From: Sorangium aterium
GTDB lineage: Bacteria; Myxococcota_A; Polyangia; Polyangiales; Polyangiaceae
Direction of reading: 5' to 3'
Length of the DNA stretch: 64,000 nt
NCBI RefSeq assembly: GCF_028368935.1
Contig: NZ_JAQNDK010000001.1
Coordinates: 930,001-994,000, forward strand
Shown here: one piece after another, positions 27,410-37,200 of the stretch
Layout of the letters: every line of letters starts with the position of its first letter
Position numbering within the stretch: the stretch's first letter is position 1
The notes under the pieces: generated by a model
What the model saw: only the letters and a program-made list of their open reading frames with translations
Databases searched by the model: none
Told to the model about the DNA's origin: nothing
Made by a program: the position numbers and the translations under genes

Positions 27410-27667
27410 CGCTCCGTCGACCGCGGGTCGGCCTGCCCGCGCGCGCAGCCGGGCAGGCGGGTGGTCTCGCGAGCAAATCCTACGCGTCGCGGCGCTCGAG
27501 GAGCTCGACGCGGCCGGCGTCAAGCGGATGAACCGGACGCAGCTCGTCCTCCATCAGCGGAGCAAGGGCCCGTCCTAGTCAGGCTGCGCCCAGGCGCATG
27601 GTCGAGCGGGCGAGACGACGCCGTCGAGGCTCTTGCGCCCGCGCTGGCCGGGGAGCATGGTCGCTGC

Positions 27668-28099
27668 ATGAGCGTCGAGGAGCGCGTCGCGGCGGAACGG
27701 CTTGTCCTGGCCGCAAACGAGGCCTTTTACGAGGCGTTCCGCGCCGGGGACTACCAGGCGATGTGCCGGGTGTGGGCCGAGCGGGCGCCCCTGGCCTGCG
27801 CCCATCCCGGCATGGAGGCGCTCTCGGGGCGCGCCAGCGTGCTCGAGAGCTGGAGCCAGCTCCTGCGCCAGACCTCGCCCCTGCGCATGCGCTGCCAGGG
27901 CGCCTCGGCGCACCTCTTCGGGGAGTTCGCCTTCGTCACGTGCTACGAGGCGAACGGCGACGAGCCCGCACACCTGTGCGCAACCAACGTGTTCGTCCTC
28001 GAAGACGGGCAATGGAGGATGGTCCACCACCACGCCGGTCCGCTCTCCGCGCCGCGACCCGAGCGGTGGGCGCCCGCTCGCTCCCGGCTCATGAACTGA
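27668..28099 (+). CDS. SnoaL-like / NTF2-fold protein
   Basis: A protein of 143 residues with the NTF2-like pattern of small calcium/calmodulin-type association and SnoaL domains. A first helix (AANEAFYEAFRAGDYQAM), VWAERAPLACAHPG, GRASVLESW, a strand pair FGEFAFVTCYE and the final VLEDGQWRMVHHHAG. Such proteins are isomerases, hydratases or oligomerisation modules; the reaction cannot be assigned. The gene stands alone, convergent with the haloperoxidase-like gene. Confidence 0.8.
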   Translation: MSVEERVAAERLVLAANEAFYEAFRAGDYQAMCRVWAERAPLACAHPGMEALSGRASVLESWSQLLRQTSPLRMRCQGASAHLFGEFAFVTCYEANGDEPAHLCATNVFVLEDGQWRMVHHHAGPLSAPRPERWAPARSRLMN

Positions 28100-28180
28100 G
28101 AGGCTGGCCGGGGCCGGGGGGACCCGCCATGAGGCCACGAGTCTCCGCTCGATGGATCGAGCGGCTCGCTGGCCAGCTCG

Positions 28181-29581
28181 TCAAGGAAGCGGCTGGAGGA
28201 CCCTGTCGAAGACGGCGTCTCCGACGCGCTTGCCCTGACGGATCCCGCGCACTCCATCGAACCTCCAGTGGACGCCCAGGTAGATGCGGCTGACCGCGTT
28301 CTCCCAGGACGCCTCCTCGAAGCTGGAATAGCAGCGCGTGATCTCGGGTCGAACGTTGCCCCGCTCGTCCGTCGTTACCCCGTTGTACTCGTCGGACATG
28401 AAGCAGAAGGGGACACGATTCGTCCCATAATACCGGGTCAACACCTGGAACATGGCAGCCCCGAAGCTCGCGTGCCCGGAGGTGTACGCCGGGAACGCTG
28501 GGGTCATGCGCGGCGGGCCCTGGTTGCTGCCGGGGGATCCGAGGGGCGTCCACCTCCTGTCAGCTATCGTGAGCGAGTTGCTGTCCCTGTCGGCCCGACG
28601 AATCGCGACGATCGGCCGCCAGAACTCGTAATGGTATTTCGTCTCCCACGTGGCGATGGCGGCGTCGGCCAGCGCGATGTTGACCAGCGCAAAGTAACGA
28701 GCGTTCTCGATCTCCGAGTTGCACTCCTCGATCGCGAGGACCCGCGCGATCTGGTTGTAGAGCCGGGGCGGCTCCCCGAGGCGCGGGGCGGAGTCATACG
28801 ACCAGAAGATCCCGATGACGGTCTGTTCCCGGGTGCGCGCGGTCGGGGTGATCTCGCCGTCGCCCCCCACCAGGAAGAGCTCATAGAAGCTCAACGCATA
28901 CTCCAGGCTCCATAGCGGCGGCGGCGGCGGCGACCGGAACTCGGCGCCGCTCTCGATGGCGAACGGCCGTACCCTCCCCCATCTCGGGGTCAAGTACCCC
29001 TGATCGGGATAAAGCGGATCGACGCGATGCCGGCCGGGGGCGATGTCTGGGGTGTAACGCATCGGGGCGTCCGACCCGTCGTCCTCCCGCTCCGCGAGGA
29101 TCTCGTCGGCGACAGCGCCGCCCAGCGCACGACCGTCCTCCTTGGCGTCGCCGTCGGGGATCGCCGCCAGGTACTCGTCGAGCCTCCCGTCGAGCAGCGC
29201 CCTCTGCCTCGGGAACAACGCCGTCAGCGTGCGGTGAGCTGCCGTGGCCACCGCCGCATCGATGGATGCATCCGGCATGTCGAGGAGGACGGAGTACGGC
29301 TCGTACCTCGGGACGATCGAGTTCACGGCGTCGAAGATCGCCGCATGAACGATCGCGAGAGCCCGTGATACGCGCGTCGGCCCGCGCTGGTCCCGCCCGC
29401 GCGCGCGGGAGGTGTCTCCTGCGACCGCGTCCAGAGCGACGGCGTTCCAGTCGAGGACCGCGTCCCTGTCCGGCGGATCTCCCGGCGCTTCCGGCACGTG
29501 CGCGGACGCTGGGCCTCCGAGCAGGGCGGCAGTCATGGCAGCGAAGGAGATGGACGCCCATCTCGCGGCTGAACAGTTCAT
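28181..29581 (-). CDS. Vanadium-dependent haloperoxidase-like protein (PAP2 fold)
   Basis: An exported protein of 466 residues with a signal peptide ending near ASAHVPE. The C-terminal half carries the vanadate-binding pattern of the PAP2/vanadium haloperoxidase superfamily: KYHYEFWRP (Lys and Arg), PAFPAYTSGHASFG (Ser-Gly-His) and SRIYLGVHWRFD (Arg and His). Family members oxidise halides or act as acid phosphatases; which applies here is unknown. AAGGAG lies five bases before the ATG. The 448 bases upstream (29582-30029) show no gene. Confidence 0.85.
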   Translation of the reverse strand: MNCSAARWASISFAAMTAALLGGPASAHVPEAPGDPPDRDAVLDWNAVALDAVAGDTSRARGRDQRGPTRVSRALAIVHAAIFDAVNSIVPRYEPYSVLLDMPDASIDAAVATAAHRTLTALFPRQRALLDGRLDEYLAAIPDGDAKEDGRALGGAVADEILAEREDDGSDAPMRYTPDIAPGRHRVDPLYPDQGYLTPRWGRVRPFAIESGAEFRSPPPPPLWSLEYALSFYELFLVGGDGEITPTARTREQTVIGIFWSYDSAPRLGEPPRLYNQIARVLAIEECNSEIENARYFALVNIALADAAIATWETKYHYEFWRPIVAIRRADRDSNSLTIADRRWTPLGSPGSNQGPPRMTPAFPAYTSGHASFGAAMFQVLTRYYGTNRVPFCFMSDEYNGVTTDERGNVRPEITRCYSSFEEASWENAVSRIYLGVHWRFDGVRGIRQGKRVGDAVFDRVLQPLP

Positions 29582-30029
29582 TCACGCTCCTTGGTTCGAA
29601 TCCTCAAGAATGGCCACCACACACGATGGCCCCTTGATCGTCGAATGGATGGATGGCCACCCAGGGACGAGCGGCATGCATCGACAACCTCGGCGAGCTC
29701 GAAGCCGTATTTACCCGCGCGACACCGGCCACCGCACGCAGGCGAGCACGGCTTCAGGGGGCAGGTCGGCCGTGCGCCATCGATCGCTGGTCACTCCTCG
29801 GCGGGGGCTCTCTCTGCAATCACCCGGAATCGAGCAGGCACCCCGTGCACCGGACGTCGCTCTTCGTTCTGGTCACTCGCCAAGATGTCGTGTGTTGTAT
29901 CAAACCTAAGCTATCAGGCAGAGCCGATACGCGCAACCATACGACACCGTGCGTCCCAGGCTCCGCTGGTCGAACCGTGGTGGGCACAGGATCGGAGCGT
30001 GAACGGGGTCCGTCCGCCTTGGCCGACAT

Positions 30030-30767
30030 TCACGGTCGGTCGCCGAGGAGCGGTCGCCACGCGCATTCGTTCGGCAAGAGCGCCCAGATGACGTCGGCGT
30101 TCGGACGAAACGCGATCTCCCGCAGGACGCGAGGCGTCGAGATGCGATCCATCCTGAACATTCGCGGCTCGTTCTTTCCCGTGTCCAGGGCGAGCACGTA
30201 CCAGACAGGGCTCTGGATCAGGAGGCCGTGCGGCTCCACGCGCCGCCTCGACGTCCTCCCCTCGCGGTCGCTGTAGTCGAACCCGAGGCCGACGCCGGAG
30301 GAGAACGACTCCTCGAAGAGCCTCACCAGCTCAGCTGGAGGCGTCCCGGCTCCGGCGCGCACTGGCCCGCTCGCCGGATCGCCGACGATGACCCTGCGGC
30401 AGAGGGCGCGCAGCTCTCGCGCTCGTTCAGGAGGAAGGCTGCTGAGCAGCTTGGCCAGCGCGGAGCTGGCGGCGTTGCTCCACGGGAGGTCGCTCGCGGC
30501 CTGAGAGAGGCGGGCGGAGAGCCAGAGCGTGACGATCTCGGCGACCGAGAGGTGCACGGCGGTGACGCCCCGGCCTGCATCGAGCCGGATCCCCCCGCCG
30601 GGGCCGGCCTCGCCCTCGATGTTGACGCCGCGCTCCCTCAGCGTCGCGAGGTCCCTGCGCACGGTGCGGGAGCTGACCCCGAGCGTGGCGGCCAGCTCGC
30701 CGACGGTCGTCGCTCCCCGCGCGCGAAGCAGGTCGGAGAGCTCCATGACGCGGAGGGCGCGCGACAT
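30030..30767 (-). CDS. WYL-domain transcriptional regulator (DeoR-type HTH)
   Basis: A protein of 245 residues. The N-terminal helix-turn-helix (about 8-55, ATTVGELAATLGVSSRTVRRDL) is of the HTH_11 type. The C-terminal WYL domain is recognisable by RRVEPHGLLIQSPVWYVLALD, with a Trp-Tyr pair, and the arginine-bearing FRMDRI. WYL domains bind nucleic-acid or nucleotide ligands and often control DNA-damage genes. It is divergent from alkC, and a perfect inverted repeat lies just before its start. Confidence 0.9.
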   Translation of the reverse strand: MSRALRVMELSDLLRARGATTVGELAATLGVSSRTVRRDLATLRERGVNIEGEAGPGGGIRLDAGRGVTAVHLSVAEIVTLWLSARLSQAASDLPWSNAASSALAKLLSSLPPERARELRALCRRVIVGDPASGPVRAGAGTPPAELVRLFEESFSSGVGLGFDYSDREGRTSRRRVEPHGLLIQSPVWYVLALDTGKNEPRMFRMDRISTPRVLREIAFRPNADVIWALLPNECAWRPLLGDRP

Positions 30768-30771
30768 ATGG

Positions 30772-30786
30772 TGACAGAATCTGTCA
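30772..30786. promoter_or_regulatory. Operator candidate TGACAGAATCTGTCA
   Basis: A perfect inverted repeat (7-bp arms, one central base) five bases before the WYL regulator start and about 80 bases before alkC. Its position suggests autoregulation and joint control of the divergent pair. Confidence 0.6.
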
Positions 30787-30864
30787 GGGTCTCGCGCTAG
30801 TCAACGCCCATGTCCGACCCACAGAAGACCTGGCCAATCGGCCTCGGCGTCCCCTCACCGACAG

Positions 30865-31983
30865 ATGCCCATGGGTGACCGGCTGAAGGACCTCTTCGAC
30901 GAGCGGCGCGTCCGCTCGATCGCCCGCGACCTCCGCTCGGCGCACCCTGGCCTCGATGAGCGCGGCTTCGCCCGTGACTGCCTGGCCGGCCTCTCCGATC
31001 TGGAGCTCACGGGCCGCGCCTCCCGGATCGCGGACGTCATGCACCACCACCTGCCGCAGCCCTTTCCGGAGGCAGCTCGTGTGATCGTGGCTTCCCTCGG
31101 GCCCGAGCTGGGTCGGAGCGACGCGTTCGGCCTGGAGCCGCTGCAGTACATGCCGCACGTGTTCTATGTGGCAAAGCGCGGTCTCGATCACTTCGAGGAC
31201 GCGATGACCGCGCAATACGAGCTGACGAAGCGGTTCTCCGCCGAGTTCAGCATCCGCGCGTTCCTGACGAGGTACCCCGACGCGACGCTCCGCCGGCTCC
31301 GCGCGTGGGCCGCCGACCCGAACGTCCACGTCCGCCGGCTCGTCTCCGAGGGGACCCGTCCGCGGCTGCCGTGGGCCCCGCGGCTCCGCGCTTTCCAGCA
31401 GGATCCAGGCCCCGTCATCGATCTGCTCGAGATCCTGAAGGACGATCCGGAGCGCTACGTGCAGCGCTCCGTCGCGAACAACATCAATGACATCGGCAAG
31501 GACCACCCGAGCGTCGCGGCGAGCCTCTGCCGGCGTTGGCTCGACGGCGCGCCGCCCGGGCGGCAATGGATCGTGCGCCACGCGCTGCGCTCGCTCGTCA
31601 AGAAGGGGGATCACGGCGCGCTCGACGCGCTCGGCTTCGGCGCGGCGCCGAGCGTCGCGATCGCCTCGGCTTCGCTGTCCCCGCGATCGGTGAAGCTCGG
31701 CGGAGAGCTCCGGTTCTCGTTCGAGCTCACGTCGACGGCCCCGCGCGACCAGGAGCTGATCGTCGACTGCGCCGTGCACTTCGTGAAGGCGAACGGCTCG
31801 ACGCGGCCAAAGGTCTTCAAGCTGCGGAAGCTCGTCTTGCCGCCGTCGGGTCGCGCCGAGATAGCCGGCAAGGTCTCCTTCGAGGAGATGACGACCCGCC
31901 GTCACTATCCCGGTCGCCACAGCATCGACGTGATGGTCAACGGCGTGGCGCACCCGCTGGGGCAATTCGAGGTGTGCCGGTGA
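30865..31983 (+). CDS. alkC: AlkC-type DNA alkylation repair protein
   Basis: A protein of 372 residues with HEAT-like helical repeats and a C-terminal immunoglobulin-like domain (about 265-370), the two-domain layout of many AlkC DNA glycosylases. The hallmark SEGTRPRLPWAPRL and the block VANNINDIGKDHP are clear. AlkC removes 3-methyladenine-type lesions from DNA. The ATG at 30865 or 30871 could start translation; neither has a strong ribosome site. It is divergent from the WYL regulator, an arrangement that suggests lesion- or stress-induced control. Confidence 0.92.
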   Translation: MPMGDRLKDLFDERRVRSIARDLRSAHPGLDERGFARDCLAGLSDLELTGRASRIADVMHHHLPQPFPEAARVIVASLGPELGRSDAFGLEPLQYMPHVFYVAKRGLDHFEDAMTAQYELTKRFSAEFSIRAFLTRYPDATLRRLRAWAADPNVHVRRLVSEGTRPRLPWAPRLRAFQQDPGPVIDLLEILKDDPERYVQRSVANNINDIGKDHPSVAASLCRRWLDGAPPGRQWIVRHALRSLVKKGDHGALDALGFGAAPSVAIASASLSPRSVKLGGELRFSFELTSTAPRDQELIVDCAVHFVKANGSTRPKVFKLRKLVLPPSGRAEIAGKVSFEEMTTRRHYPGRHSIDVMVNGVAHPLGQFEVCR

Positions 31984-32040
31984 CCGAGCGAAGAAGACCG
32001 AGCCGTTGCGCGGGTCGGCTTCCGCGTCTATGAGGCGGCC

Positions 32041-32694
32041 ATGAAGGACTGGGAAGCGCTCTTCGCAAAGAAGCTCGAGGAGACCGACCTCGGCAATGAT
32101 CCGGCCCATGATCTGGCGCATTTCACGAGGGTGGTCGCCACGGCCAAGGCGCTCGCGGCGGACGAAGGGGCGATGCTCGAGATCGTCGTCCCCGCGGCGT
32201 GGCTGCACGATCTCGTCAACGTCCCCAAGAACGACCCCAGGCGCTCCCAGGCGTCCCGGCTCTCCGCGGAGGAGGCGCTGCGCTTCCTGCGGAGCGTGGA
32301 GTACCCCGAGGCGTTCCTCCCCGATATCGCCCACGCGATCGAGTGCCACAGCTACAGCGCGGGGATCGAGCCGACGACCCTCGAGGCGAGGGTGGTCCAG
32401 GACGCCGACCGCCTCGACGGCCTGGGGGCGATCGGGATCGCCCGCTGCTTCGCCGTGGGCGGCCTGCTCGGGGTGCGGTTCTACGATCCCGGGGATCCGT
32501 TCGCCGAGCGGAGGCCCTGGGACGACCGGGTGAACGCGATCGACCACTTCCACGTGAAGCTGTTCAAGACCGCCGAGAGCCTCAAGACGGCAGCAGGGCG
32601 CCGCGAGGGCGCGCGGCGGGCGGAGTTCATGAGACAGTACCTCGCTCGCCTCGCGCTGGAGATCGGCGGCGAGATGGCTTCTGACGTCAGCTGA
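32041..32694 (+). CDS. HD-domain metal-dependent phosphohydrolase
   Basis: A soluble protein of 217 residues of the YedJ-like HD superfamily. The metal ligands are visible: His in PAHDLAHFTRV, the His-Asp pair in AAWLHDLVN, His in AIECHSYS, and Asp in VVQDADRLDGLGAIGIAR. Members hydrolyse nucleotide or other phosphate esters; the substrate is unknown. Its last codons run into the CTGACGTCAG array, which supplies the stop codon. Confidence 0.88.
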   Translation: MKDWEALFAKKLEETDLGNDPAHDLAHFTRVVATAKALAADEGAMLEIVVPAAWLHDLVNVPKNDPRRSQASRLSAEEALRFLRSVEYPEAFLPDIAHAIECHSYSAGIEPTTLEARVVQDADRLDGLGAIGIARCFAVGGLLGVRFYDPGDPFAERRPWDDRVNAIDHFHVKLFKTAESLKTAAGRREGARRAEFMRQYLARLALEIGGEMASDVS

Positions 32695-32720
32695 CGTCAG
32701 CTGACGTCAGCTGACGTCGG
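32681..32720. repeat. Four tandem copies of the palindrome CTGACGTCAG
   Basis: Three perfect copies and one with a single change (CTGACGTCGG) stand head to tail, so the first 30 bases form one perfect palindrome. The array covers the stop codon of the HD gene and the gap before the convergent gene ending at 32737, so it may act as a two-way terminator or as a protein-binding array. Confidence 0.8.
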
Positions 32721-32736
32721 ATAGCGTCGGAGCGCG

Positions 32737-33696
32737 TCAGCCCGTGCCGACGACCGTCACCGCGGCTGCCACGGCGACCGGGATGGTGAAGTTGTCGTCC
32801 ATCCGCGTGGAGAACAGCTCGGTCGCCGCCCCGGCGAGGCCGGCGACGGCGGCCAGGAGGAGCCGCGAGGAGAGCGACGCCGGGCCGAGCGCCCACATCA
32901 CGGCGAGGGCGCTCAGCGCGCCCGCCGCGAAGAAGGCGAGCGTGCCCTCCAGCGAGCGGCCGTCGCGCAGCCGCGTGCGGCCGAAGCGGCGGCCGATGAG
33001 GGCCGCCGCCGGGTCGGCCACCGCCAGCACCACAACCGCGAGCGACTGGCTCAGCCGTGTCCCGAACAGCGCCAGCAGGAAGAGCGCTGTCACATACCAG
33101 GTCGACGAGTTCACCCTGTAGCGCTCGTGCGGGTGCGCCACGAGCCGGAAGACCCCCATCAGCCGCTCATTGACCCGCTCGCTGACCCGGCGGGCGATCT
33201 CCATCGACCACACCGCCACCACGAACGCGCCGCTCGCGGCCACGAGCCCGCCGCGCTCCGGCAAGAGCTGGATCAGCCCGAGCACCGAGAGCCCCGAGCC
33301 CACGTGCCACAGGCTGCGCACATGGTTCGTCGGCCTGACGCTCGGCGGCGCGGCGACCACGCCGCGCAGCGTCAGCAGCAGCGACTCGTAGGCAGGCTGC
33401 ACCTCCCGCTGGAACGCGATCCACGCCGCCTTGGGCGAGGGCGTACCGGTCGGGGTCGCCCGCTCGACCGCCGCGAGCAACACGCGGAGCCGCTCGCGGA
33501 GCCGCTCGAGCCTGCCCCCCGCGTCGTCACGCTCGGCGGCCACGACGAGCTCGCGGAGTCGCGACGCCACCCGCTCGACCCGGGCGCGGACCTCGGGCTC
33601 GTCGTGGAAGACGAACACGGCGGGATCGACCTGACGCAACAGTACGCAGAGCTCTTCGGAGACGAGCTTGGTCTCGACGTGCAAGGCGTGGATCAC
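32737..33696 (-). CDS. Polyprenol/phytol/diacylglycerol kinase-like membrane protein
   Basis: A protein of 319 residues. The N-terminal ~110 residues are soluble and helical and not recognised. The rest has about seven membrane segments and the motifs of the CTP-dependent dolichol/phytol kinase (SEC59/DGK1/VTE5) family: RSLWHVGSG, VADPAAALIGRRFGRTRLRDGRSLEG and ATELFSTRMDDNFTIP. It should phosphorylate an isoprenoid alcohol or diacylglycerol at the membrane. The start is a GTG with no strong ribosome site, so the N-terminus is tentative. Confidence 0.8.
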   Translation of the reverse strand: MIHALHVETKLVSEELCVLLRQVDPAVFVFHDEPEVRARVERVASRLRELVVAAERDDAGGRLERLRERLRVLLAAVERATPTGTPSPKAAWIAFQREVQPAYESLLLTLRGVVAAPPSVRPTNHVRSLWHVGSGLSVLGLIQLLPERGGLVAASGAFVVAVWSMEIARRVSERVNERLMGVFRLVAHPHERYRVNSSTWYVTALFLLALFGTRLSQSLAVVVLAVADPAAALIGRRFGRTRLRDGRSLEGTLAFFAAGALSALAVMWALGPASLSSRLLLAAVAGLAGAATELFSTRMDDNFTIPVAVAAAVTVVGTG

Positions 33697-33810
33697 GTTG
33701 GGTTTTGCGAAGATAATCGCCGGGGGTCGGGCGCCATGTCAGCGCTTCGTCATACCAGCACCCCGCGCGTGAGCTGGCTCGCGGGGCCAACCCTGCATGA
33801 GCCCGCACCC

Positions 33811-33890
33811 ACGAGCCGGCGCGGCACGACGCACCGCGCGAGTCCCCGCCACGGGCCGGCGCTGCACGACGCGCCGCGCGAGCCGCCCCA
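33811..33890. repeat. 40-base direct repeat, two copies
   Basis: Units at 33811 and 33851 share most of their first 32 bases (CCGGCGC.GCACGACGC.CCGCGCGAG pattern). They lie in the 599-base gap 33697-34295, which otherwise holds no supportable gene; the last 250 bases are locally AT-richer and may contain the M36 peptidase promoter. Confidence 0.6.
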
Positions 33891-34295
33891 AACGCCCGAC
33901 CAGGGCCCGGAGGAGATCGCGGGCGCGACAACCCCCCTCCTGCCCCACCCCGCGGCGACCGCGGCATACGCTCGGCTCGCCTCGCGAGGACGCATGACAT
34001 GGCAATTCATGGATTCGTGCAATCTGCCAACAAGGATTGCTTCTCTATTCCATTCCCGCCTCGGCTCCGCGTGACTCGCGCTCTGCAGAGCGTCCGGACG
34101 AGATCGCATGAGAGGCGCCTTACGACGCCGGACAGAGCGATAGCCGTCGCGCTTTCCCTGCGCGCGCGCTGCGGCTAGGTTGCGTCGCGCCGCGGATTCG
34201 ACGGGTGGGCGCGAGGCGCCCGGGGAGGCAGCGCGCGACCTGCGCGCGCGCGGCCGGTCATGCGTCGTCCCCTCGGAGTCGGAGAATCGAGGAAC

Positions 34296-37200
34296 ATGAA
34301 GGTCTCAGTTCGGTACACCGCGCTATCGCTCGCTCTGCTCGCAGGCCCCACCGCCCACGCGCGGGAGCGCCCGAACTACGACGCATACTTCAAGGCCCCA
34401 CCCGCGCTGCCCGCCCGCGCGGGGCGCGACGTCGACGAGCGCGCGCCGGGCGCCGTCGTCGCGTCGACCGATCCGCAGCGCGGGGTGCCCACCTTCGCGT
34501 GGGCGACGTCCCCGGGCCACCGCCCGCCCGCCGCGACCCACGGGACGCCCGAGGCCGCGGCCCGATGGTACGTGCAGCGGTACGCGCGGCTCTACGGTCT
34601 TCCGCAGGCCGCGCTCGATACGGCCGTGGTGCGCCACGTCCACGACACCGGGCGCGGCGGCGTCGTCGTGACGCTCGGCCAGGACGTCGACGGGATCCCG
34701 GTCTTCCGGAGCGGGCTCAAGGTGCTCATGAAGCGCGACCTCGAGCTCGTCGCCCTCGCCGGCAACCTCCACGCGTCGGCCGTCCCGCTGCCGCCCGGCG
34801 CCGCCTCGCCGACGGCCGGCTCGCTCCGCGGCCGGGCGTTCTCCGGCTCGCCGGCGCAGGCGCTCGTCCGCGCCCTGCGCGACGCGCACCGCATCGACGT
34901 CAAGACGGCCGACCTCCGCGAGCTCGGCGGGGCGAAGGGCGGGTATCGGCTCTTCGACATCGCGGACACCGATCACGCGCGCCAGCGCGCCGGGGGCCTG
35001 CGCTTCACGCAGCCGGCGCGGGTGAGGAAGGTGCTCTTTCCGCTGCCCGATCGGCTCGTCGCCGGCTACTTCGTCGAGCTCGTCTCGGGCGACGCCGGCG
35101 GCACGAGCTCCGCGGCGTACGCCTGGGTGTTCGGGGCCGGCGACGGGCAGATGCTCTACCGGGAGAACCTCTCCCACGCCGCGTTCGATTACCGGGTCTG
35201 GGCAGAGGAAGGGGGCGATCACAGGCCGCTCGACGGCCCCCTCGCGGATCTCTCGCCGCACCCGACCGGGCGGCCCGACGGCCAGATCGCTCGGTTCATC
35301 GCGCCGAGCCTCATATCCATCGATGGGTTCAACACGAACCTCGACGGCGGGGCCGATCCTTGGCTGCCGGCCGACGCGACCTCGACCCGCGGCAACAACG
35401 TCGACGCCTACGCGGACCACAACCCGCCCGACGGGTTCTCCAGCGGCGATACGCGCGCGGAGCTCTCGGGGCCGGGCTCGTTCGACCACATCTATGACCC
35501 GCTCGCCGAGCCGCTCGCCACGCCCGAGCAGACCATGGCGGCCGTCACCCAGATCTTCTACGTCACGAACTGGCTCCACGACTGGTACTACGACTCCGGC
35601 TTCACCGAGGCCGCGGGCAACGCCCAGCGCGACAACCTCGGTCGGGGCGGCCTCGACGGCGATCCGCTCCTCGCGGAGGCGCAGGACGACGCGATCGGCG
35701 GCAGCCGCGACAACGCGAACATGGACGCGACGTACGACGGCGCGTCGCCCCGGATGCAGATGTACCTGTGGTCCGGGCCGGACCAGCGCTCGCTGAGCGT
35801 CACGCCGCAGAACGCCAGCTACGCGTCGAACACCGCCTTGTTCGGGCCCCAGCGCTACGAGGTGACCGGCGAGCTCGCCCTCGCCCTGGACGGCGCCGAG
35901 CCCCGCGGCGACGCGTGCGGGCCGATCACGAGCGACGTGGCCGGCAAGATCGCCCTCATCGACCGGGGCGGGTGCACCTTCGCCGAGAAGGCGCAGAGCG
36001 CGCAGGCGGCGGGCGCCGTCGGCGTGCTCATCGCCAACAACCGCGAGAGCGACGGCGCCCCGCGGCTGTTCGGCGAGGCCCCCGAGGTGACGACCCCCGC
36101 CCAGAGCATCTCGCAGGCGGACGGCAGCGCGCTCAAGGCGGCGCTCGCCGCCTCGGACGCGCCGATCACGGTCACCATGACCCGCGAGCCCAGCGTCGAG
36201 CGCGACGGCACGATCGACAACACCATCGTGGCGCACGAGTGGGGCCATTACATCCACCTCCGTCAGGTCGCGTGCGGCACCAAGATGTGCGGCGCGCAGA
36301 GCGAGGGGTGGGGCGACTTCATCGCGCTGCACATGGCGCTGCGCGACGGCGACGACCTCGACGGCGCCTTCCCGCTCTCGAGCTACGGGAGCGCGGCGCT
36401 CGGCGACAGCTACTTCGGCATCCGCCGCGCCCCCTACTCCGTCGACTTCACCAAGAACGGGCTGACGTTCAAGCACATCTCCGAGGGCGCCCGCCTCCCC
36501 GACCACCCGCTCAACGGCTCGGGCTCCGACAACTCCGAGGAGCACAACGCGGGAGAGGTCTGGGCGAGCATGCTGTTCGAGGCCTACGTCGGGCTGATCC
36601 GGCACGGCAGCGGCCTGACCCCGCCGCGCGCGTTCGAGCAGACCCGGCGGCGGATGAGCGATTACGTGGTGGCCGGCATGCAGCTCGCGCCGGTGAGCCC
36701 GACGTACACCGAGCAGCGCGACGCGCTCCTCGCCGCCGCGCTCGCCAGCGATCAGGGCGACTTCCTCGCGCTGGCAGAGGCGTTCGCCCGGCGCGGCGCC
36801 GGCACGTGCGCCGTGTCCCCGCGCGCCGACTCGCACGATTTCTCGGGCGTCGTGGAGAGCTTCAGCGTCCAGCCCGAGATCTCGCTGGTCCGGGCGGAGC
36901 TCGACGACAGCGCCGGCTCCTGCGACCGCGATGGGCTGCTCGACGCGGAGGAGTCGGGCACGATCGCGATCGAGATCGTGAATCGCGGCGCGGCGCCCCT
37001 GACGGGGGCGGTGGCGTCCATCGAGGTGCCTTCCGCAGGGGTGACGTTCCCGGACGGCGCGCGCGCGTCGTTCGGCGACATCGCGCCGTTCGCGACCGGG
37101 ACCGCGACCGTGGCGGTGAAGCTCGACCGGACCGTGGCGCCCGCCGAGGACCTCAAGCTCAGCCTGACGCTGAAGAGCGCCGCGGCGTGCACGCCGGCGC

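Noticed and set aside
27461-27667. N-terminal extension of the SnoaL-like protein from 27461
   Set aside because: The added residues are Arg/Ala-rich and unlike NTF2 folds. ATG 27668 starts exactly at the first conserved helix.
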